A DNA stretch of 64,000 bases, from contig UPZG01000001.1 of the NCBI GenBank assembly GCA_900538705.1, positions 1 through 64,000 on the forward strand, given 5' to 3'. Positions 33,227-42,207 of the stretch are shown here, one piece after another. This DNA is from an uncultured Porphyromonadaceae bacterium (lineage in GTDB: Bacteria; Bacteroidota; Bacteroidia; Bacteroidales; Barnesiellaceae_A). Position 1 is the first letter of the stretch; each line of letters opens with the position of its first letter. The notes under the pieces were generated by a model. That model saw nothing but the letters and a program-made list of their open reading frames with translations, searched no databases and had not been told where the DNA came from. Position numbers and translations under genes: made by a program.

Positions 33227-33409
33227 AAGGGAGTAAGGGAAAATATAAAATCACCAGGACATGACACGAGTTGTCTTGTTAGAAGAGATAATGGAGAAGT
33301 GCTTATTGAAAGGTATTATTATGGCGGAGATGTTTTTGTAGTGGTATCAGGTCTGACACCGAATCATGATTATTTATTTAGGATTGATTCGGCAAAGATG
33401 TGTGAGTAA
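33227..33409 (+). pseudogene. Possible remnant of a secreted protein C-terminus
   Basis: A frame without a start codon runs to a TAA, with protein-like content: RRDNGEVLIERYYYGGD, then VSGLTPNHDYLFRIDSAKM. The SGLTPNHDY part resembles a fibronectin type III edge. Length about 60 codons. It may be the degraded 3' end of a gene. No homologue assigned. Confidence 0.3.
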
Positions 33410-33497
33410 GTGTATAGATAGTAAATAAATGATAATGAAGAGCCGTATCTATTTCGTGTGTAAAATAGATGTGGCTCTTCATGTATTGTGTCTATTC

Positions 33498-35171
33498 TCA
33501 ATATCTGAAACTGCTGCCGCCGAGGAATTCACGCAACAGAGAGGTAGGCGGTATTTCGTTCTCGGGCAGAGGCAGGAAGTAGTGCAGGAAGCTGAGCAGG
33601 CGGGCGGCCTCGGCATACTCGGGACAGTTGCGCGGTACAGCACGTAAGATGGGAGTAGCATAGTTGCGTATAACCGACAGCTCGAATATCAACGACGAGT
33701 TGAACATGGCGTCGGCGTTCTCCTGATAGGGAAATATCCAGCGGTCTTCGCCTTTGCGCACACTTTTCCAGCGGGCAATGGTATCTTTGGCCGAGCATCC
33801 GCGACTTTGTGCATCACGCACTATGCGTCGCAACAGGCGGTTGTCGGTGGTAGGCACCCAGCTATGGTCGTCGATGGAGAGCGAGGTCAGTGCCGAGACG
33901 TAGATGCGGAACTTCTGGTGTTCTGGTATGTGTGGCGTCAGGTCGGGATTAAGGCCGTGTATTCCCTCCATAATAAGCACCGTGTTGGGCGTAAGTTGCA
34001 TAGTGCGTCCGGTTTCTATACGCGAACCGCTCTTGAAGTCGTATGTGGGCAATGCCACCCGTTCGCCGGCCAAGAGTCGATTCAGGTCTGAGTTGAAGCG
34101 TTCGAGGTCGAGAGCGTATAGCGATTCGTAGTCATAGTCGCCATATTCATCGCGAGGTGTATCTTGACGGTTGACAAAATAGTCGTCGAGTGATATGGCT
34201 GCCGGGGTGATGAGGTTGGTCATAAGCTGGACGGAGAGCCGTTTGGAGAAGGTCGTTTTGCCCGATGATGAGGGACCTGATATAAGTACGATGCGAGCGC
34301 CTCCTTTCTTGAAACGTGTGGCAATCTCTTCGGCAATATGAGCTATTTTCTTTTCATGCAGAGCTTCGGCAACTTGTATAAGTTCGCTGGCTCGATTCTC
34401 TTCAATAGCACAGTTGAGTTTGCCTACACCGTCAAGCCCTACAATGTGGTTGAAGTCGATATATTCGCCAAAGGCGCGCAACATCTTTTGTTGGTTGATA
34501 ATTGATGCCGGACGCGAAGGATTTGAGGTATCGGGCGGCAAGAGTAGCATACCCTCGCTATACGGTACCAGGTCGAAGACCGACAAATAGCCTGTTGAGG
34601 GGACGAGCCAGCTGTAATAAATATCGGCAAGATTGTCTAATAGATAGTAGTTGGTGTACAAGTCGCCGATCGATTTGAGTAATGCTACTTTCTCAAGCAT
34701 GTTTTGCTTGCGGAATATCTCGATTACCTCTTCGGTGTGTGCAAGCTTTCGTTCAAAAGGTATATTCTCGGTGATAATCTCTTGCATGCGTTGTTTTATC
34801 GCTTTGATATTTTCTTCCGTAAGAGGGGTATTCCCGTTTTTCAGTACGCAGTAATTGCCGTGTGATATGGAGTGCTCGATGCGTAGACGACTGCCGGGAT
34901 GTAGTTCGGAAATGGCTTTATACAGTACAAAACAAAGCGAGCGTACGTAAGCACGCATACCCGAAGGGTCGGTAATGTCGACAAATTCTACATCGCAAGG
35001 ATTGTAGACACGGTAGTCGAGACCTTCTGATTTGTAATTTACACGGGCTGTTACAGCCGGATATGTTAAGGTGATAGAGAGGTGTTTATATATGTCGAGG
35101 AGCGTCTCTCCTCCCTCTACCTCTATTTGCGAAGCAGTATTGGTGCAATAAATATAAAATTTATGTTCCAT
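33498..35171 (-). CDS. Nucleoside kinase with TGS domain (uridine kinase type)
   Basis: 557 residues. Domains: N-terminal TGS-like (YIYCTNTASQIEVEGG to about residue 70), a middle threonyl-tRNA-synthetase-second-domain-like part (ISHGNYCVL), and a C-terminal P-loop kinase of the phosphoribulokinase/uridine kinase family (ISGPSSSGKTTFSKRL at about 295, SLDDYFVNR, MEGIHGLNP). This three-part architecture is common in Bacteroidetes and Firmicutes. Expected to phosphorylate uridine or cytidine in pyrimidine salvage. Start MEHKFYIY at 35171. Confidence 0.9.
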   Translation of the reverse strand: MEHKFYIYCTNTASQIEVEGGETLLDIYKHLSITLTYPAVTARVNYKSEGLDYRVYNPCDVEFVDITDPSGMRAYVRSLCFVLYKAISELHPGSRLRIEHSISHGNYCVLKNGNTPLTEENIKAIKQRMQEIITENIPFERKLAHTEEVIEIFRKQNMLEKVALLKSIGDLYTNYYLLDNLADIYYSWLVPSTGYLSVFDLVPYSEGMLLLPPDTSNPSRPASIINQQKMLRAFGEYIDFNHIVGLDGVGKLNCAIEENRASELIQVAEALHEKKIAHIAEEIATRFKKGGARIVLISGPSSSGKTTFSKRLSVQLMTNLITPAAISLDDYFVNRQDTPRDEYGDYDYESLYALDLERFNSDLNRLLAGERVALPTYDFKSGSRIETGRTMQLTPNTVLIMEGIHGLNPDLTPHIPEHQKFRIYVSALTSLSIDDHSWVPTTDNRLLRRIVRDAQSRGCSAKDTIARWKSVRKGEDRWIFPYQENADAMFNSSLIFELSVIRNYATPILRAVPRNCPEYAEAARLLSFLHYFLPLPENEIPPTSLLREFLGGSSFRY

Positions 35172-35449
35172 ACCAAAGAAATTAAGAAAGAAAAATATGA
35201 GCTTTCTGCTTGAAGCTTATTGTGCTAATGTACAAATAAAAAATGTGACATATTGTCGTAATTACGTATTTTAACCTACATAGGTTATTTTTTTGTTACA
35301 AAGTCAGATAGAGCTGGTTATGAGTTTATTGAACATCTTGAATCGATTAAGCGTGCCGAAAAGCATATGGCCGCTATGATGGTAGGAGAAGAGAATGGTA
35401 ATGCATTGAATTGTGTCGTAACCTGTGGAAAGTTGAATGAAGCCATAAA

Positions 35450-35482
35450 AAAACAGCCTAACCTACATGGTAAGGCTGTTTT
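35450..35482 (-). terminator. Terminator of the sirtuin gene
   Basis: 14-bp stem with one mismatch (AAAACAGCCTAACC side), loop TACAT, T-rich tail in minus direction. The remainder of the 35172-35508 gap is AT-rich; a small inverted repeat AACCT-ACAT-AGGTT lies at about 35273-35286. Confidence 0.75.
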
Positions 35483-35508
35483 TTACTATCTCTTATTAAA
35501 TGGCGATA

Positions 35509-36216
35509 TTATTGTGGATTATTTGTAGCCGATAGAATTTGTGTCAGTTCGGCAACTCCTTCTGAAGCCCCTTTGCGTATAAAATGTATTGACAGGTTAT
35601 GAGGAGCATTTACCGGTTTGGGGTCGATGAGATAGATAGGTACACCATGTTTTACGTATTGTAATAGTCCGGCGGCTGGATATACGTTGAGCGAGGTGCC
35701 AATCACTACAAAAATATCGGCCGATTCGGTTATGTCTATAGCTGGTCCTATCATAGGTACAGCCTCGCCAAACCATACAATGTGCGGTCGTAGTGGGTCG
35801 CCATATTTATCGCGGTCATCCATGCTTATCTCGCAATGGTCGGGGGACAGTTCGTAGATGTGTTTGTCGTTATATACAGAGCGTACTTTCATCAGTTCGC
35901 CATGCAGGTGCAGAACCGAAGAGCTGCCGGCACGCTCGTGTAGGTTGTCGACATTTTGTGTGATGATTTGTACGTTAAACATATCTTCGAGCTTGGCAAG
36001 CCCTATATGCCCGGCATTTGGCTGCGCTTTTACAAGCTCTTTGCGGCGCGTGTTATAGAAGTTCTGTACCAATTCAGGATTGCGCATCCACCCCTCAATA
36101 GAAGCCACATCTTCTACTCTATAACGTTCCCACAAACCTCCACTGTCGCGGAATGTAGAAATCCCGCTTTCGGCACTCATGCCGGCACCAGTAAGTACAA
36201 CTAAATTTTTTTTCAT
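35509..36216 (-). CDS. Sirtuin-type NAD-dependent deacylase lacking the zinc cysteines
   Basis: Sir2-family NAD-dependent protein deacylase, 235 residues. NAD and catalytic motifs are present: TGAGMSAESGISTFRD, TQNVDNLHE, the catalytic His in HLHGE, GTSLNVYPAAGL. The segment after HGE where sirtuins normally carry two CxxC pairs (about residues 110-135) has only a single Cys (DHCEIS), so the structural zinc site is absent, an oddity seen in some Bacteroidetes members. Class is probably SIRT5-like (CobB). Target proteins unknown. Terminator just downstream; start MKKNLVVLTG at 36216. Confidence 0.88.
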   Translation of the reverse strand: MKKNLVVLTGAGMSAESGISTFRDSGGLWERYRVEDVASIEGWMRNPELVQNFYNTRRKELVKAQPNAGHIGLAKLEDMFNVQIITQNVDNLHERAGSSSVLHLHGELMKVRSVYNDKHIYELSPDHCEISMDDRDKYGDPLRPHIVWFGEAVPMIGPAIDITESADIFVVIGTSLNVYPAAGLLQYVKHGVPIYLIDPKPVNAPHNLSIHFIRKGASEGVAELTQILSATNNPQ

Positions 36217-36417
36217 GGTCGGTTGTTATATGTTTTGTAATTCTTTATTTCTTGGGCCTCATGCAAACCATTCTTTCAGATGCGGTTTGTCTCATCATTA
36301 TGCGGTAAGCCGTTATCATGGTATAAATATCGATAAAATAATTGTTTGACAATGCTGTTGCCTCTGAAATTATGTTATTTTTAACTTCTGCGACAAGATA
36401 TTGTAGTCGAAAGGCTC

Positions 36418-36425
36418 TATCTTTG
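36418..36425 (+). promoter_or_regulatory. -7 box of the FKBP pair
   Basis: TATCTTTG, 33 nt before ATG 36459. It supports the shorter start of the first FKBP gene and likely drives both. Confidence 0.6.
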
Positions 36426-36458
36426 CAACCGTCAAATAAGAATATAAACGCAACGAAT

Positions 36459-37049
36459 ATGGATAAATTAAGTTATGCTTTGGGCATGAATGTAGGATAC
36501 AGCTATCTTGCCTCGGGTATCCACAATCTGCAAGTAGAAGATTTTGCCCAAGGCGTGAAGGCTGTTATGGAACAAAAAGAGCCTTTGCTTACTATCGATG
36601 AGGCAAAAAAAATAATCAATGCATTTCTTGCGCAGTTGCAGGAACAGATAGACAAGGCTGCAAGTGAAAACTTGAAAAAAGGAGAGGAATTTTTGGCTGA
36701 GAATACCAAACGTCCTGGCATAGTGACTTTACCCAGTGGCTTGCAATATGAAATATTGTCGGCCGGTACGGGACGCAAGCCGTCGGCAACCGACCGTGTG
36801 CAATGCCATTATCATGGTACATTGATTGATGGCACGGTTTTTGACAGTTCAGTACAACGAGGTGTACCTGCTGTTTTCGGAGTCAATCAGGTTATACCTG
36901 GTTGGGTAGAAGCTTTACAAATGATGCCAGAAGGCTCTCGTTGGAAGCTTTATATTCCTTCAAAGTTGGCTTATGGCGAACATCAGGCTGGGTCGATACC
37001 TCCCAATTCGGCTCTGATTTTTGAAGTAGAACTTATCAAAGTAATATAA
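36459..37049 (+). CDS. FKBP-type peptidyl-prolyl cis-trans isomerase (cytosolic-like)
   Basis: 196 residues, no signal peptide. N-terminal FKBP_N helical part (MDKLSYALGMNVGYSY, GVKAVMEQKEPLLTIDEA) followed by an FKBP domain: LPSGLQYEILSAGTGRKPS, VQCHYHGTLIDGTVFDSS, VIPGWVEALQMMPEGSRW and IPPNSALIFEVEL. Active-site aromatic and Asp residues are in place. FkpA/FklB-like chaperone and prolyl isomerase. The ATG at 36459 is chosen because the earlier in-frame ATG (36342) overlaps the promoter. Two bases separate it from the lipoprotein FKBP gene, so they form an operon. Confidence 0.93.
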   Translation: MDKLSYALGMNVGYSYLASGIHNLQVEDFAQGVKAVMEQKEPLLTIDEAKKIINAFLAQLQEQIDKAASENLKKGEEFLAENTKRPGIVTLPSGLQYEILSAGTGRKPSATDRVQCHYHGTLIDGTVFDSSVQRGVPAVFGVNQVIPGWVEALQMMPEGSRWKLYIPSKLAYGEHQAGSIPPNSALIFEVELIKVI

Positions 37050-37051
37050 TT

Positions 37052-37924
37052 ATGAAAAAGATTTTAATTTATTCTCTTTGCGCAGCCGCTGCATTGGCTG
37101 TGACTTCTTGTGGCAATAAAGCCGCCACGTCTGTAACAGACCAAAATGATAGCATTAGTTATGCCTTTGGCGTGATGAATGGCTCAGGTATGGCTGAAGC
37201 TAAGGCTACTGGTATGTATCCCGAACTTAATGAACTTGATGTTGACCTCTATATGAAGGGTTTGAAAGAGGCTGTCGAGAGCAGCAAAGAGCAAAACTCT
37301 TATTATATGGGTATGGCACAAGGTGCTCAGCTCAAGCAATTCTTTGAGCGTATGCAGGCCGACCTGGATGTAAATTTCGATGTAGATGTCTTTATGGCCG
37401 CATTTGCAAAGGCTGTCAAAGGTGATTCGTCATTGATGATATCTCCCGATTTGGCTCGTGGTGTATATACCACATTGTTACAAGAAGCTCAGAAGAGAAA
37501 AGAACAAGCAGAGCTTGATTCTATTGCAGCTACACCCGAAGCCAAAGCTAATCTTGAGGCCGGTATGGCTTTCCTGGCTGCTAAGGAGAAAGAAGAAGGT
37601 GTAAAGAAAACCGAGTCGGGTTTGCTTTATAAAGTGATAAAAGAGGGTCGCGGCGAGAAAATCAAAGCTAATGAGCGCGTGGAACTGTCGTATGTAGGGA
37701 AACTGATAAACGATACTATATTTGACCAAAATGCCAAAACTCGTTTTATGCCGAGCCAAGGCATAGCTGGTTGGAAAGAAGGTTTGCAGTTGATGTCGCC
37801 GGGAGCAAAATATGAGTTCTATATTCCTGCCGACCTTGCCTACGGTGTTCGTGGAGCAGGAGACAAAATTCCTTCTAACTCGACTTTGATATTTGAAGTA
37901 GAAATTTTCGACAGAGTGAAATAA
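37052..37924 (+). CDS. FKBP-type peptidyl-prolyl isomerase lipoprotein
   Basis: 290 residues. A lipoprotein signal peptide (MKKILIYSLCAAAALAVTSC, Cys at 20) places it in the envelope. An FKBP_N domain (SYAFGVMNGSGMAEAK, MGMAQGAQLKQFFERM) precedes an FKBP domain (TESGLLYKVIKEGRGEK, VELSYVGKLINDTIFDQN, GWKEGLQLMSPGAKYEFYIP, STLIFEVEIF). It is a paralogue of the gene before it, with which it is transcribed. Likely a periplasmic folding factor. Terminator follows. Confidence 0.93.
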   Translation: MKKILIYSLCAAAALAVTSCGNKAATSVTDQNDSISYAFGVMNGSGMAEAKATGMYPELNELDVDLYMKGLKEAVESSKEQNSYYMGMAQGAQLKQFFERMQADLDVNFDVDVFMAAFAKAVKGDSSLMISPDLARGVYTTLLQEAQKRKEQAELDSIAATPEAKANLEAGMAFLAAKEKEEGVKKTESGLLYKVIKEGRGEKIKANERVELSYVGKLINDTIFDQNAKTRFMPSQGIAGWKEGLQLMSPGAKYEFYIPADLAYGVRGAGDKIPSNSTLIFEVEIFDRVK

Positions 37925-37950
37925 GAGAATTTTCTATAATATATATGCGA

Positions 37951-37979
37951 CAGGGTGTTTCATCACCCTGCCGTTTTTT
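37951..37979 (+). terminator. Terminator of the FKBP operon
   Basis: CAGGGTG/CACCCTG stem, short loop, then T6. Confidence 0.85.
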
Positions 37980-38032
37980 GTTATAAAAGTAAAAAAATAT
38001 CGTTATTCCTTTCTTTTTTTTATTTTACTTAT

Positions 38033-38040
38033 TATTTTTG
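38033..38040 (+). promoter_or_regulatory. -7 box of the Lrp-type gene
   Basis: TATTTTTG, about 65 nt before the ATG. Confidence 0.45.
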
Positions 38041-38105
38041 TGTTATACATGGCAGAATCGAAGCATTCGATGATAATTGTGTAAAAAAATAAATTTTATT
38101 GAGGT

Positions 38106-38594
38106 ATGGAGAAGATAGATGACCTAGATCGCAAGATTCTAGAAATTATCATGAAAAACGCACGAATCCCGTCGAAAGACGTTGCAGTAGTATGTGGTGT
38201 GTCGCGTGCTGCAGTACACCAAAGGATACAACGTATGATAGAATTGAATGTTATTACAGGTTCGGGATATCACGTAGACCCTAAAGTGCTGGGGTACAAT
38301 GTTTGTACTTATGTGGGTGTAAAGCTTGAACGTGCTTCGTTATATCGTAACGTATTGTCGGAGTTGGAGAATGTTAGAGAGATTATCGAATGCCATTTTA
38401 CAACAGGTCCTTATACTATGTTGTGTAAGTTGGTTGCACGAGATAATGATCATCTGATGAATTTATTGAACCGGCGTATACAGGTTATTCCGGGTGTGGT
38501 ATCGACGGAAACACTTATTTCATTAGAGGAGAGCATGAATCGCGAAATTCCAGTTATTTACAAAGGAGACGGTCGTTATAGGTTTGGAGGCTGA
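38106..38594 (+). CDS. Lrp/AsnC family transcriptional regulator
   Basis: 162 residues, a little longer than E. coli Lrp family averages because of a short tail. N-terminal helix-turn-helix (LDRKILEIIMKNARIPSKDVA, CGVSRAAVHQRIQRM) followed by the RAM/AsnC effector domain (CTYVGVKLERASLYRNVLSEL, ECHFTTGPYTMLCKLVARD). Such proteins sense amino acids as octamers; the ligand is unknown. Monocistronic with its own promoter box. A small hairpin follows at 38605-38625. Confidence 0.93.
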   Translation: MEKIDDLDRKILEIIMKNARIPSKDVAVVCGVSRAAVHQRIQRMIELNVITGSGYHVDPKVLGYNVCTYVGVKLERASLYRNVLSELENVREIIECHFTTGPYTMLCKLVARDNDHLMNLLNRRIQVIPGVVSTETLISLEESMNREIPVIYKGDGRYRFGG

Positions 38595-38636
38595 CAACTT
38601 TATATACCATGCTATGGTAAATTTTAGCAGCTTATC

Positions 38637-38763
38637 GAGGCAAGGTGATGAGAAGACCCGATAGGGTTGATTTTGTTTTCGTGAAGCGTGGTGTTTGGCC
38701 GGGCTTTAACTTGTTGAGCTGCGAGCTCGGCCATTTGCCTTTAAGAGAATATCACCTTGCGAC
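38637..38763. ncRNA. Candidate structured RNA between lrp-type gene and ispG
   Basis: GCAAGGTGAT (38640-38649) pairs perfectly with ATCACCTTGC (38751-38760), enclosing ACCCGATAGGGT (a 4-bp hairpin, about 38656-38667) and GGCCGGGCT/AGCTCGGCC (9 bp, one G-U, about 38697-38732). Three stems around a closing stem resemble a multibranch RNA. There are no clear SRP, tmRNA, RNase P or 6S signatures. A 91-codon frame across this region has no coding pattern I trust. Strand is unknown. Confidence 0.4.
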
Positions 38764-38800
38764 CATTTTTCATCGATTTTATTATCCATACATACCTTAC

Positions 38801-38831
38801 GGGGCTACGACGTTTATATCGTCGCAGCCCC
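38801..38831 (-). terminator. Hairpin downstream of ispG
   Basis: GGGGCT and CGACG arms pair with their complements around a 6-nt loop (one A/C mismatch). It lies 27 nt past the ispG stop. The T-run is weak, so function as a terminator is likely but not certain. Confidence 0.5.
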
Positions 38832-38857
38832 GCATATACTTTATAGTTGGTTATAGG

Positions 38858-40675
38858 TTATGCATGTATTTCCTTATCCTGCCAGTCTCCATTGGCTTTT
38901 ATAAGGGCAATGAGCCGTGATACAGCATCTTCTTCAGGGATATTGCGTTCTATACACTGTTTGCCTTTATAAAGTGCAATACGGTGAGGGCCTGACCCGA
39001 CATAGCCGTAGTCGGCATCGGCCATCTCTCCCGGGCCGTTGACGATACATCCCATGATGCCTATTTTCAGGTTCTTGAGGTGCGATGTTGCTTCTTTGAC
39101 TCGTTTGATGGTCTGTTGCAGGTCGAAAAGAGTACGTCCGCAACTGGGGCATGATATATATTCGGTTTTACTGGTACGGCGTCGTGCCGCTTGTAATATG
39201 GTGAAAGCATAGTCGCATACATTGCCTTGTGGTATTGACCCACTGTTTTGTAGCCATATACCATCGCCATGTTTGTCTATTAGTAAGGCTCCTAAGTCGG
39301 CTCCTGCCTTCATTTGCAAGTGGTCGGCCTGATTTTCGTCATATTGCATATGTAAAATGACAGGCGCCGGGCATTGTGCTGCGTGGATGCGTGCCAACGC
39401 AGCACGAAAATCACCTACCGGGTTGATATGTCGTGAAGATAAGATAATGACAGCCGAGGGTGTGGCTGTGACGCTATTGAGCCATTCATCGGTAATTTCG
39501 TCACATGAAATAGAAGCAAAACATACCTCGGCCTTGCAGGATTGCATTTTGTCGACTTGGGTTGCCGTAAAAAGAGGAAATACATGCGGCATGGGCTGAT
39601 AGCTCTCATAGTCTACGATGGTGCGCTGAGCGGGTATCGTTGTTGGCATGTGTTTCCCCGCATAGAGGTAGTCGGGCGTGAGGGTTCCGGTTTTCTCAGC
39701 AATGACTACTGGAATGCAATTAGCCCCTATAATATCACATTTGCGAGTTGCAACGGAGGCTTCGCTGGGGGCTGTAATAGGTGCAGTGATTGCTCGATGG
39801 CCTGTGCGGGCTGTAATATAATCAACTAGGAAGCATGCTACAGGCACTTCATTACGTGGCTCTTCACTCAGTGATACCCTTATTGTGTCACCTATGCCGT
39901 CGGCCAGCAGTGTGCCTATGCCTACAGCCGATTTGATACGACCATCCTCGCCATCGCCCGCTTCGGTGACGCCTAAGTGGAGCGGATAATGCATATCTTC
40001 GGCATCCATAGCCTCAACAAGCATCCTGACGGTCTCTACCATAATAACTGTGTTGGAGGCTTTGATAGAGAGAACTACGTTGTCGAAATGTTCGTCACGG
40101 CATATACGCAAATATTCGAGGCACGACTCTACCATACCTCGTGGCGTATCGCCGTAACGGCTCATGATGCGGTCTGAGAGAGAACCGTGGTTAACACCCA
40201 AGCGAATGGCTGTGTGGTGTTCCTTGCATATGTTGAGGAACGGAATTAGCTGTTGACGTATACGGTCGAGTTCTCTCTGATACTCTTCATCGGTGTAGTC
40301 ATGGTGGCTGAATGTTTTGGCTCGGTCGGTGAAGTTGCCGGGATTGATACGTACCTTCTCAACATTGCAAGCCGCTACTTCGGCAGCTTGTGGATTGAAG
40401 TGAATGTCGGCAATAAGCGGTGTTGAGTAGCCTTGTTGTCTTAAGCCAGCACGGATGTTGGCCAAGTTTTCAGCTTCACGTCGGCCTTGAGCCGTAAGGC
40501 GTACATAGTCGGCTCCGGCATCGATAATAGAGATGCATTGATCGATACTTTTTTCGGTATCGAGCGTCGATGTGTTGGTCATAGATTGTATTCTGATAGG
40601 GTTGTTTCCTCCCATCGGGGTATCTCCAATCTCTACGATCGAGCTTTTGCGGCGATGATAGTTATATAAATCCAT
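38858..40675 (-). CDS. ispG: 4-hydroxy-3-methylbut-2-en-1-yl diphosphate synthase, long form
   Basis: Seventh enzyme step of the MEP isoprenoid pathway; converts MEcPP to HMBPP with a 4Fe-4S cluster. 605 residues, the long form found in Bacteroidetes, Chlamydiae and plants (bacterial short form is about 370). The N-terminal TIM-barrel part has NPIRIQSMTNTSTLDTE; an inserted middle domain runs roughly 270-500; the C-terminal cluster domain has CPSCGR and GCIVNGPGE with three Cys ligands. Start MDLYNYHRRK at 40675. It follows purE after 79 bp on the same strand and is probably in one operon. Confidence 0.96.
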   Translation of the reverse strand: MDLYNYHRRKSSIVEIGDTPMGGNNPIRIQSMTNTSTLDTEKSIDQCISIIDAGADYVRLTAQGRREAENLANIRAGLRQQGYSTPLIADIHFNPQAAEVAACNVEKVRINPGNFTDRAKTFSHHDYTDEEYQRELDRIRQQLIPFLNICKEHHTAIRLGVNHGSLSDRIMSRYGDTPRGMVESCLEYLRICRDEHFDNVVLSIKASNTVIMVETVRMLVEAMDAEDMHYPLHLGVTEAGDGEDGRIKSAVGIGTLLADGIGDTIRVSLSEEPRNEVPVACFLVDYITARTGHRAITAPITAPSEASVATRKCDIIGANCIPVVIAEKTGTLTPDYLYAGKHMPTTIPAQRTIVDYESYQPMPHVFPLFTATQVDKMQSCKAEVCFASISCDEITDEWLNSVTATPSAVIILSSRHINPVGDFRAALARIHAAQCPAPVILHMQYDENQADHLQMKAGADLGALLIDKHGDGIWLQNSGSIPQGNVCDYAFTILQAARRRTSKTEYISCPSCGRTLFDLQQTIKRVKEATSHLKNLKIGIMGCIVNGPGEMADADYGYVGSGPHRIALYKGKQCIERNIPEEDAVSRLIALIKANGDWQDKEIHA

Positions 40676-40754
40676 AAGGATATACGTTTATAACCCGAGT
40701 AGAAAACCGTCTCGGGCAGAAGTCTCATGAATGTAAAAGTAAAATAACGACTTA

Positions 40755-41261
40755 TCAGTTGGTCTTGAAGTCGTAATGAATGTCGGCAAGTTCCTTGTTG
40801 GCCTTGATAATCTTATCGGCAAGATGTATCTTATACTCTTGTACCTGTTTGGCTATTTTGGCATCGCTTAGGGCCAGAATTTGGGTAGCAAGAATAGCTG
40901 CATTGAGCGCGGCGTTGATACCTACCGTTGCAACAGGTATACCCGGAGGCATTTGTACAATGGCATACAGGGCATCAATACCGTCGAGGCTCGATTTGAT
41001 AGGCACTCCTATGACCGGAAGCGTGGTCATAGAAGCTATGACGCCTGGCAGGTGGGCTGCCATACCTGCGGCAGCGATGATGACTTTGATTCCGCGTTGT
41101 TCGGCATTTTTGGCAAAGTTTTCAACTTCGGCCGGTGTTCGGTGTGCCGATAAGGCATTCATCTCAAACGGAATTTGAAAGTCGTTGAGAAGTTGTGCAG
41201 CTTTCTCCATAATGGGGAGATCTGAGGTGCTGCCCATAATAATACTTACGATAGGTTGCAT
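40755..41261 (-). CDS. purE: N5-carboxyaminoimidazole ribonucleotide mutase
   Basis: Class I PurE of purine synthesis, rearranging N5-CAIR to CAIR. 168 residues. IIMGSTSDLPIMEKA (phosphate loop), SAHRTP, AAAGMAAHLPG, LPVIGVPI and QMPPGIPVATVGI are all present. It starts 12 nt after the stop of the PAP2-like gene, so it is in the same operon with ispG after it. PurK is not in the window. Confidence 0.96.
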   Translation of the reverse strand: MQPIVSIIMGSTSDLPIMEKAAQLLNDFQIPFEMNALSAHRTPAEVENFAKNAEQRGIKVIIAAAGMAAHLPGVIASMTTLPVIGVPIKSSLDGIDALYAIVQMPPGIPVATVGINAALNAAILATQILALSDAKIAKQVQEYKIHLADKIIKANKELADIHYDFKTN

Positions 41262-41273
41262 ATCTATGAGGGG

Positions 41274-41906
41274 TCAGATAAGTGTAATCAGCAAGAATAT
41301 ATAACTCGAGATGCAAATCCAAAAGAAGCCGTTGGCAAATCCGCTTATGACTTGTCCCAGTGTATGGCGTTTGAGAAGGATACGCGATGTACCCAAGCAC
41401 CCCGATGCTAAGATTGTGCCTATTTGCAGATAGAACATGTAGTCGGTATACATGATATATTGCAAGTAGCTCATGATAAATACAAGTCCTGTCATGCCGC
41501 CTATTGCTGTCATGTGGACACTTATTTTCCACCACCGGTTGATGATAAGGTCGCATATAAGGGCCAGAATACCACCTACAATAAACCCGAACTGTATCCC
41601 TCGCAAACCTGCTATCCATAAATATATGGCACATGCAATGTAGCATACCAAGAAGATGATGTAGGGAAGTGTGCGTTCCTCGCGGTTGACCAGCCCCACG
41701 CTCGTGATGAGTTTCATTTTATATAGCATCAACACGCCTATGCAGGGGAATACAATGGTGAATAGTGCAACCAACAGAGTATAAGTTAGAATGTATTGGT
41801 CGCCTAAAAGGCTCATGTATGAGAAAAAGAGTGAAACGAATATTCCTATCGTTGGAATAATAAGTGGATGGAATATCGTGGAACAAATGCGTGCAAAAAT
41901 CTTCAT
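41274..41906 (-). CDS. PAP2-like integral membrane protein
   Basis: 210 residues with about six hydrophobic helices. It contains degenerate PAP2 (phosphatidic acid phosphatase) motifs: SVHMTAIGG in the place of PSGH and SRILLKRHTLGQ in the place of SRxxxxxHxxxD (Gln replaces Asp), and a weak first motif (NREERTLPY). The missing motif residues make phosphatase activity uncertain; a lipid-processing or transport role is possible. First gene of the operon with purE and ispG; TATTTTTG on the minus strand at 41998-42005 is its likely promoter, giving a leader near 90 nt. Confidence 0.7.
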   Translation of the reverse strand: MKIFARICSTIFHPLIIPTIGIFVSLFFSYMSLLGDQYILTYTLLVALFTIVFPCIGVLMLYKMKLITSVGLVNREERTLPYIIFLVCYIACAIYLWIAGLRGIQFGFIVGGILALICDLIINRWWKISVHMTAIGGMTGLVFIMSYLQYIMYTDYMFYLQIGTILASGCLGTSRILLKRHTLGQVISGFANGFFWICISSYIFLLITLI

Positions 41907-41997
41907 GATACGATGTGTATAAATGCTTCTTGCTTATAGCGTTTAGCCGGTAGTGTTCCCTATGCGGGTGTTTAGGCACCTTGTAAAAGCTATCGTG

Positions 41998-42005
41998 CAA
42001 AAATA
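41998..42005 (-). promoter_or_regulatory. -7 box of the PAP2-like/purE/ispG operon
   Basis: TATTTTTG in gene direction, about 92 nt upstream of the first start codon. Confidence 0.5.
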
Positions 42006-42150
42006 CACATTTTATTGTATCGGGTTGTAAGAAACGGGTTTAATTTTGTATCTGTATCAGATTTGCCGGTAGCACTGGCAATTTTGTGTATGTCACATAA
42101 TGTTATTATGTGTAATTGATGTGTCTTACAAGTATATAAAAGAAAAATAA

Positions 42151-42181
42151 AACCGCCCGTAGGTTGTTTTTACGGACGGTT
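42151..42181 (-). terminator. Terminator of the secreted-protein pair
   Basis: ACCG-CCGTA arms (one mismatch) with a short loop and a T-rich tail on the minus strand. Confidence 0.75.
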
Positions 42182-42207
42182 GAAGAGGTCGGGCTATATA
42201 ATAGATG

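Noticed and set aside
35264..35524. Frame of about 85 codons in the gap upstream of the sirtuin end
   Set aside because: No ATG near its start (first Met deep inside), it runs through the terminator of the sirtuin gene, and it shows no motif. Kept only as an observation.
38645..38920. Frame of 91 codons between the Lrp-type gene and ispG
   Set aside because: It overlaps the end of ispG and lies on the structured-RNA candidate; there is no coding pattern I trust.
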